Shown here: positions 58,452 through 64,000 of the stretch, piece after piece
Position numbering within the stretch: the first letter of the stretch is position 1
Layout of the letters: every line of letters begins with the position of its first letter
Assembly: GCA_018969295.1 (NCBI GenBank)
Contig: JAGWYN010000020.1
Coordinates: 1 to 64,000 of the forward strand
Origin: Chloroflexota bacterium
GTDB taxonomy: Bacteria; Chloroflexota; Anaerolineae; Caldilineales; Caldilineaceae
Reading direction: 5' to 3'
Length of the DNA: 64,000 nucleotides
Position numbers and translations under genes: made by a program
The notes under the pieces: model-generated
What the model was told of the DNA's origin: nothing
The model's database searches: none
Seen by the model: only the letters and a program-made list of their open reading frames with translations

Positions 58452-60116
58452 TTACTGTGCCAGCCAGGCGTCCTTGAGGGTCTTGAGGAACCCGGTGCGC
58501 ATCGGCTTGTAGTTCTGCAGCTGGCTGGTGTGGCCGATCAACAGCCACCCGTTGACCAGGGGCACGATCGGCATGTCGTCCATCGACAGCTGTTGCTGCT
58601 GGCGATAGGCCTCCTTGCGCGCTTCCTGGCTCGGTGCCGTCCGCCCTTCGGCCAGCAAGCTGTCCATGGTTTCGCTGGCATATTTTTGCACGTTGATCCC
58701 GGCATTGGCAGAGCCATAGTTGTTGGCCACGAAATCGTCGGGGTCGGCCAGCGGGCTCAGCCAGTACATGGTGGTGATGTTGAAGTTGCTGGGCCCCCAG
58801 ACTTCATCCCAGTAGCGCGGGACTTCCATCGTCTCGATCGTGGCCCGGATGCCGATCTGCTCCAGGTTGGCCTGGAGGATGGGGGCCATGGCCATCTGGG
58901 CAGGGAAGGAAGAGGCGATCGTCAGGGTGGTTTCAAAGCCGTCGGGGTAGCCAGCCTCGGCCAGCAGCGCCTTGCCCTTCTCTGGCTCGCCGGTGGCGGT
59001 GGTAAACTGCACATCCCCCGCATAGGCCCAGTTCCATTCTGGGATCACACCCCCCAGGATCGGCGTGGCCTGGCCGAAGAAGGCACCCTTGACCAGCGCC
59101 TCGCGGTCGAGCGCGTACGAGACCGCCTGGCGCACGCGCGCGTCGGTGAAGGGCTCCACCGTGTTGTTGAGCAGCATCCAGTTGTAGCGGGAGCCTTCCA
59201 GCGTCACCGCTTTCAGATCTGGGTTGGCCTGCAGCGCTGCCCAGTCTTTGGGGGGGATTTCGTTGGAGAAATTGACCACGCCGGTCATCAGCGCAGTGTT
59301 GAGCGCAGTGGTGTCTGCGATGATGTGGTACTCCATCGCATCGAAGTAGGGCTTGCCCGCTTCGAAGTATGTTTCGTTGCGCTCGAACCGGATCATGCTG
59401 CGCGGCTCGTAGCTGACAAACCGGAACGGCCCGGTGCCGACCGGCTGGGCGTTCAGGTCGTGGCCCGACTCGACCAATGCCTTGGGGACGATCGAAGAGC
59501 CAGGGAAGGCCACATAGATCAAGAAGGGGCCGGTCCGTTCTGTCATCTTGAACTCCACCGTCAGCGGGTCCAAAACGTTGACGCTCTCGATCGTCGAGAC
59601 CTGGGCCCCGTAGGAGTAGCCCGAATCTGGCGCACGCAGACGGTCGAAGGTGAATTTCACATCCTCGGCGGTGAAGGGGTCGCCGTTGTGGAAGGTGACA
59701 TTCGGGCGCAGCTTGAAGGTGTAGGTCAGCCCATCTTCGGAGATCTCATAGGATTCGGCCAGCTCGGGGTAGGGGGTAGCGTCTGGGTCGAGGGCCATCA
59801 AGGTCGAATAGACCTGCTCGATCACCACATGTGACATCCCGCTGGGGCCGCGGACAGGGTCGAAACCGGCCGGGTCGGCCGAGAAGGCAGCTTTGAGAAT
59901 GCCGCCGCGCACTGGCTCGCCGGCTGCCTGGCCGCCGGCCGCCGCTGGGGCTGCCGCCGGCGCGGCGGCTGGGGCACAGGCGGCCAGCAGCGACGCTGTG
60001 GCGCTCCCGGCCCCCAAGACCGCAGCAAGCTGCAAAAAACGACGCCGGCTGAACGCAGCCAGACCTTCAGAAGAATTGGATACATTCGACGCATGTTCGG
60101 AAGATAGAGCAGACAT
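58452..60116 (-). CDS. Family 5 solute-binding lipoprotein with Tat signal (Opp type)
   Basis: A 554-residue receptor. A twin-arginine signal SRRRFLQ (residues 23-29) is followed by a hydrophobic stretch and lipobox LLAAC (Cys47), so it is exported folded by Tat and lipid-anchored. The mature part is a family 5 protein (PYPELAESYEISEDGLTYTF, VTFHNGDPFTAEDVKFTFDR, AVSYALDREALVKG). Family 5 receptors bind peptides, nickel or oligosaccharides; the neighbouring rhamnosidase leaves sugars possible. ATG 60116 has GGG-type ribosome site; the frame is open slightly further. Confidence 0.93.
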   Translation of the reverse strand: MSALSSEHASNVSNSSEGLAAFSRRRFLQLAAVLGAGSATASLLAACAPAAAPAAAPAAAGGQAAGEPVRGGILKAAFSADPAGFDPVRGPSGMSHVVIEQVYSTLMALDPDATPYPELAESYEISEDGLTYTFKLRPNVTFHNGDPFTAEDVKFTFDRLRAPDSGYSYGAQVSTIESVNVLDPLTVEFKMTERTGPFLIYVAFPGSSIVPKALVESGHDLNAQPVGTGPFRFVSYEPRSMIRFERNETYFEAGKPYFDAMEYHIIADTTALNTALMTGVVNFSNEIPPKDWAALQANPDLKAVTLEGSRYNWMLLNNTVEPFTDARVRQAVSYALDREALVKGAFFGQATPILGGVIPEWNWAYAGDVQFTTATGEPEKGKALLAEAGYPDGFETTLTIASSFPAQMAMAPILQANLEQIGIRATIETMEVPRYWDEVWGPSNFNITTMYWLSPLADPDDFVANNYGSANAGINVQKYASETMDSLLAEGRTAPSQEARKEAYRQQQQLSMDDMPIVPLVNGWLLIGHTSQLQNYKPMRTGFLKTLKDAWLAQ

Positions 60117-60183
60117 TGTCCCTTGGTCCTTTGAATACAGATACAACAAAAACGAAGTGCAGAACGCAGCTCACCAACTACAA

Positions 60184-60214
60184 CGGGGCAACTTCGGGCA
60201 ATTTTTCGGGGCAA
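60184..60214. repeat. Three CGGG(G)CAA direct repeats upstream of the receptor gene
   Basis: CGGGGCAA (60184-60191), CGGGCAA (60195-60201) and CGGGGCAA (60207-60214) lie 70-100 bp before the receptor start, spaced about one helical turn apart. They may be regulator half-sites. Confidence 0.5.
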
Positions 60215-60286
60215 TGCAGGCACACACTTGACCACCCTAGTATACCAGCAGCGCCCGCCAGCGGCAAAGCCCCGGCTGCCTGGGGC

Positions 60287-63103
60287 TCAGGTTGGCTGTC
60301 GAGCAGGACGGTATGGGTAGGAAAACCAATAGTTCCCCGCCCCGACCTCCAGCCGGGTGTCCGCCCCCACCTGCACTGGGTGGGAGACCCCCGGCGCAGC
60401 GGTCAGGGGCAGGTCGCTTTCCCTGACCGTCTCCAGCCGGGCGTTGGGCAGCTGTACGGTCGCCCAGGCATTGGCCGGCACCGTGACCTCCATCTGCAAC
60501 TGGCCCGCCTCGATCGACCAGCCCGAAACAATCAGCCCACGTGTCGAGGCGTAGGTGGCGCGCGCAGACTGCAGCCCCCCCCCAGGCAGCGGACGGATGG
60601 AAATCTGACGATAGCCTGGCTCGGCAGCCTCGATCCCGGCTACCTTGCGGTATAAAAATTCGACCACCGCCCCGGGGCTGTAATGGTTGAGCGACATCTG
60701 CGGTGTTCCATCTGGGCCGATCCCCTCCCACGTTTCCCAGACTGTCGTCGCACCCTGGGTGACTGCGTAGAGCCAGGAGGGAATCGTCGTCTGCATCAAC
60801 AGGTCATAGGCAACATCCAGGTAGCCTTGCTCTGCCAGCACCGGGCAGAGCAGGACAGTGGAGAGAAAACCGGTGCCGATATGGTTGCCGGCCGCCCGAA
60901 TCAGGCGGACCAGATGGCCAGCAACCGCCGGTTTGAGCGCCGCTGGAACGAGATCGAACGCCAACACGCGCACATACGACGCCTGGCGGTCGGGCTCGAT
61001 CCGCCCGTCGGGTCCGACAAATTCTTCGCAGTAGACCGTTTTGACCTGGTCGGCCAGGCGTTGATAGCGATCGGCCTCTGTCTGCCTGTCCAACGCGGCA
61101 GCTGTCCAGGCCAACACTTGGGCAGAACGGGCGTAGTAGGCAGTAGCTACTTCTGGAGCCCCCAAAATCAGCCGCTGCAGCATGCCTGCAGCCACCTTCA
61201 GCTGAGAGCCATCTCCTGGCTCCAGCCATTCGCCCCACTGGTAGCCGGTATCCCAGATCCACTGCTGCCGCTCCCGGGTCTGTGGATTGGACCAGAAGCG
61301 TGGGTGGAGGCGTCGGGCCCAGTTGACTTGGCGGGCTCTGGTCTGGACATAGTCCAGCCACTTTTGCATGCTGGCGTACTGACGTTCGAGCAGCCGCACG
61401 TCTCCGTATGCCTGGTAGAGCGCCCAGGGCATCAGCGTGGTGACGTCCCCCCAGCCCGCTGAACCGTTGATCAAGTTGAGAAAATGGGCCAGAGGTTCCT
61501 GAGCCACCCGGTACGGGTTGGGCACAAAATTGCCCACCATTCCGTTCGGCAGCTGTTCCAGACAGAGATCTTGCAGCCATTTGCCCAAAAAAGCCCGTGT
61601 ATCCATCAGCAACGACGCCGACGGGGCAAAGATCTGCGCGTCCCCGGTCCAGCCGGCCCGCTCTCGTTGGGGGCAGTCGGTGGGAATGTCCAGGAAATTG
61701 CCTTTCATGCTCCACTGCACGTTGTGGTGGAGCTGGTTGAGCAGCGGCTCCGAACAGGTGAAATGGCCTGTAAACGGCATGTCGCTGTAGATCGCAACCG
61801 CACAGAAGTCATGTGGTTGTGGGTCGCCGGGATGGCCTTCCAGTTTGACATACCGAAACCCATGCACGGTGAAGCGTGGTTCGTAGGTCTCTTCGCCGTC
61901 TCCTTTCAAGATGTAGCAGATCTCCTGAAAAGGAGGCTGTCGTTTAGGGTTGCCGACGAGGAGGTGATCCACGGTGAAGTTGCCGTCTTTGCCCAAAGTT
62001 TCGCCATGGCTGAGGCGGACGACTGTTCCAGCAGGGCCGCGCACAGTCATGCGGACGACCCCTGCCAGGTTCTGACCGAAGTCCAGGACGGTTTCGCCGT
62101 TGGGGGTGTGTAGAATTTGGGGGGGGAAGCGTTCCTGGCGCCGCACGGGGACCCCCAACGACGCCACCAGCCGGTGGCTGGGGCGCGGCACAACCCGCAC
62201 CCCCTGCCAGGCTGCTGCGTCGTAGCCGGCCACGCACCAGCCTGGCAGCTCCCGTCTGGCGTCGTAGATTTCTCCTTCTCGCATATCTGATTTTATCAGC
62301 GGGCCTGTGGTGGCCCGCCAGCCAGCATCGCTGCCGACAACCTGGGTCGACCCGTCCGCCAAGACGAGCTGGAGCTGGGCCAACAGGGCCAGCCGGGTGC
62401 CGTAAACGTTGCGCGAACCAGCCACATAGATCCGACCACGGTACCAGCCATCCCCCAAAATTGCGCCCAACACATTTTCTCCGGGCTGCAGCAGGGCGGT
62501 CACATCGTAGACCTGGTACTGCAGGCGCTCGTTGTAGGCGGTATAGCCAGGGGTAAAAAGCTGGTCGCCTACCCGTTGGCCGTTCAGCCAGGCTTCGTAA
62601 AGACCATGTGCCGTGATGAGGAGCCGGGCCGTTCGCACTGGCTTTTCGAGCCGGAACGGCCGGCGCAGGAAAGGACAGGGATGCAGGATTTTGGGATCCT
62701 CGTCCCAACCCGCCTCGATCCAGTTGGCTTTCCACTCCTGGGCATCCAACAATCCCATCTCCCACCAACTCGCTGCACTCCATCCTGAGCACCGGCCACC
62801 CTGGTCCCAGACCCGGACCCGCCAGTGGTACCGTTGGCCGGAGTCGGCCACCCATGTGGCGGGCAGGGTCAGGCTGAGCGCATCAGACTGCACGTGACCT
62901 GAATCCCACAGCAGTCCTTGTTCGCCGTCAAACGAGTCGGTGCAGGTCACCTGCACCTGGTAGCCACTCTGGCGGGCACCCCGTCCGGGTGCAACCACCT
63001 GCCAGCTTAGCTGGGGCTGGCGCACGTCGATCCCCAAGGGGGTCTCCAATGCCTCGGTGCGCAGCATTCTGGGGGTCAGCGCATCCGTGTGGGTCTGTTC
63101 CAT
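60287..63103 (-). CDS. GH78 alpha-L-rhamnosidase
   Basis: A 938-residue GH78 enzyme without signal peptide, so it acts in the cytoplasm on imported substrate. The N-terminal beta-sandwich domains (LETPLGIDVRQPQLSW, AHGLYEAWLNGQRVGD) precede the alpha/alpha barrel. Catalytic-region blocks are DCPQRERAGWTGDAQ (around residue 474; general acid Glu) and TVWETWEGIG (around 786; base Glu). The C-terminal beta domain follows (YRQISIRPLPGGGL). It releases terminal alpha-L-rhamnose from glycosides. AAGGAGG lies before ATG 63103; an ATG at 63133 is less likely. It lies between the molybdenum hydroxylase and the transporter on the same strand. Confidence 0.92.
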   Translation of the reverse strand: MEQTHTDALTPRMLRTEALETPLGIDVRQPQLSWQVVAPGRGARQSGYQVQVTCTDSFDGEQGLLWDSGHVQSDALSLTLPATWVADSGQRYHWRVRVWDQGGRCSGWSAASWWEMGLLDAQEWKANWIEAGWDEDPKILHPCPFLRRPFRLEKPVRTARLLITAHGLYEAWLNGQRVGDQLFTPGYTAYNERLQYQVYDVTALLQPGENVLGAILGDGWYRGRIYVAGSRNVYGTRLALLAQLQLVLADGSTQVVGSDAGWRATTGPLIKSDMREGEIYDARRELPGWCVAGYDAAAWQGVRVVPRPSHRLVASLGVPVRRQERFPPQILHTPNGETVLDFGQNLAGVVRMTVRGPAGTVVRLSHGETLGKDGNFTVDHLLVGNPKRQPPFQEICYILKGDGEETYEPRFTVHGFRYVKLEGHPGDPQPHDFCAVAIYSDMPFTGHFTCSEPLLNQLHHNVQWSMKGNFLDIPTDCPQRERAGWTGDAQIFAPSASLLMDTRAFLGKWLQDLCLEQLPNGMVGNFVPNPYRVAQEPLAHFLNLINGSAGWGDVTTLMPWALYQAYGDVRLLERQYASMQKWLDYVQTRARQVNWARRLHPRFWSNPQTRERQQWIWDTGYQWGEWLEPGDGSQLKVAAGMLQRLILGAPEVATAYYARSAQVLAWTAAALDRQTEADRYQRLADQVKTVYCEEFVGPDGRIEPDRQASYVRVLAFDLVPAALKPAVAGHLVRLIRAAGNHIGTGFLSTVLLCPVLAEQGYLDVAYDLLMQTTIPSWLYAVTQGATTVWETWEGIGPDGTPQMSLNHYSPGAVVEFLYRKVAGIEAAEPGYRQISIRPLPGGGLQSARATYASTRGLIVSGWSIEAGQLQMEVTVPANAWATVQLPNARLETVRESDLPLTAAPGVSHPVQVGADTRLEVGAGNYWFSYPYRPARQPT

Positions 63104-63161
63104 TCCGCCTCCTTGGTTATACGCATCTTTCATCTGCTGGGCACAAACCTGGCCGCGCCGG

Positions 63162-64000
63162 TCAGGCGGGCAAATCCCCCCAGCGGCGGTCGAGCTCCCG
63201 GTCGCCCCGCTTCATGGCCAACAGCAGCGCGTCCTGGTCGACAGGCAGCGCCCGACAGCGCACGCCGGTCGCATGGGAGATGGCATTGGTGATCGCCGGG
63301 CTGATCGGGATCGAGCTGATCTCGCCGACACCTTTGGCGCCGTAGGGCCCTTCTGCGGTCGGATCCTCCACCACAAAGTGACGCATCTGTGGGGTCTGTT
63401 TGATGCCCGGCATCTTGTACTGGCCCAGATGCTGGGTCCAGGGACGGCCCTGCTCTTCGATATAGTGCTCGGTCAGCGCATTGCCGATCCCCATCACGAT
63501 CCCGCCTTCGATCTGGCCGGTGAGGCTGAGGAGGTTGATCGCCCGGCCGATATCGTGGGCGGAGACCACCCGCTCGACCGCCACTTCCCCGGTCTCGCAG
63601 TCGACGCTGACCAGGGCTGCGTGCACGGCGTAGGAGAACCCAAAGTGCATATCGCCCCCTGTGCCCAGCGGCTGGGTTTTGGGGGCCCAGTATTCGTAGC
63701 GCAGCTTGGGCGCGTGTCCTTCGTCGATCAGCGTCTGCACCGCTTCGGCAAAAGACAAGGTGTGCAGACGGCGCGGCAGGGCCGGCTGGGGGGGGGGCGT
63801 GCCGTCTTCTCCCTTGACCAGGGCCAGCCGGTTTTCGTCTACGTAGGCCAGCCCTTCATGAAACGCGAACACAGCAGGAGGAAGATCAAATTTTTCGGCC
63901 AGCACGCCCTGTATGCGCTCGCGCATCGAGCGGGCTGCCAGCCGCGCTGCGTTGCCGCTCAGATAGGTCTGGCGGCTGGCGGTGGTGGGCCCGCCGTCGG
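63162..64000 (-). CDS. Xanthine dehydrogenase family molybdopterin-binding subunit, C-terminal part (truncated by window)
   Basis: The frame is open to the right edge, so only the C-terminal ~279 residues are seen. They include DGGPTTASRQTYLSGNA at the edge, GTGGDMHFGFSYAVHAALV, the VVSAHDIGRAINLLSLTGQIEGG block and PYGAKGVGE with the catalytic Glu of the xanthine oxidase family. The enzyme hydroxylates purines or aldehydes at a Mo-pterin site; substrate is open. A run of ten C (minus strand, 63797-63788) codes for a Pro loop. A link with the YgeY/carbamate kinase pair 27 kb away is possible but not adjacent. Confidence 0.88.
   Translation of the reverse strand, partial: DGGPTTASRQTYLSGNAARLAARSMRERIQGVLAEKFDLPPAVFAFHEGLAYVDENRLALVKGEDGTPPPQPALPRRLHTLSFAEAVQTLIDEGHAPKLRYEYWAPKTQPLGTGGDMHFGFSYAVHAALVSVDCETGEVAVERVVSAHDIGRAINLLSLTGQIEGGIVMGIGNALTEHYIEEQGRPWTQHLGQYKMPGIKQTPQMRHFVVEDPTAEGPYGAKGVGEISSIPISPAITNAISHATGVRCRALPVDQDALLLAMKRGDRELDRRWGDLPA

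Overview
The window is a 64 kb piece of a GC-rich bacterial chromosome with no sign of phage, plasmid or insertion sequence. The gene mix points to a filamentous Chloroflexota, most likely the Caldilineae/Anaerolineae side: a MalT-type LuxR regulator, SdrD-B-like surface repeats ending in a YLP-type C-terminus, a bacterial XPB helicase, the paired uncharacterised radical SAM proteins TIGR03960/TIGR03936, a seven-iron type ferredoxin, a Tat-exported lipoprotein solute receptor and many sugar-processing enzymes. This assignment is inferred from gene content only.

Layout. 0-9 kb: the end of a surface/adhesin-like protein, a LuxR/MalT regulator, an SDR-DUF2867 protein that overlaps tail-to-tail with a secreted S1 protease, and a hydroxypyruvate-isomerase-like enzyme. 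9-17 kb: the radical SAM pair, an MFS exporter, a MazG-like pyrophosphohydrolase, an MBL hydrolase, a HAD phosphatase and a ribokinase. 17-25.4 kb: a long minus-strand run headed by ftsH (FtsH, membrane protein, dCMP deaminase, GH1 glucosidase, sugar-acid dehydratase, NUDIX, LLM oxidoreductase, nuclease-like protein), with an internal promoter before the dehydratase. 25.6-31.6 kb: minus-strand flavodoxin, Sua5/TsaC, Fe-alcohol dehydrogenase, gyrB and a membrane protein. 31.9-36.7 kb: an ExoD-like protein in a lower-GC patch, a MurA with Asp in place of the catalytic Cys, and a YgeY-type M20 hydrolase with a carbamate kinase behind a consensus promoter. 36.8-49.6 kb: tRNA-Arg(CCT), a small monooxygenase, an RlmL-like methyltransferase, then XPB helicase, a SWIM-finger protein and an XPB-N-like partner protein in one tight run, followed by a secreted multidomain amylase and PPK2. 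49.6-52 kb: a previously untracked 36-residue membrane protein, a Crp/Fnr regulator, ferredoxin and a PIG-L deacetylase. 52-64 kb: an orphan sugar-type solute receptor, a DUF1028 protein, a complete Opp-type ABC transporter with a Tat lipoprotein receptor, a cytoplasmic GH78 rhamnosidase, and the 3' part of a molybdenum hydroxylase running off the right edge.

Together the genes suggest a heterotroph that degrades polysaccharides and glycosides outside the cell (amylase, protease), imports oligomers and finishes them inside (GH1, GH78, sugar-acid dehydratase, ribokinase), with a purine/carbamoyl side branch (YgeY, carbamate kinase, molybdenum hydroxylase). The most unusual items are the three-gene XPB/SWIM/XPB-N-like cassette and a recurring pattern of short tandem duplications (12-16 bp, two to three copies) placed at gene starts or stops in at least five places.
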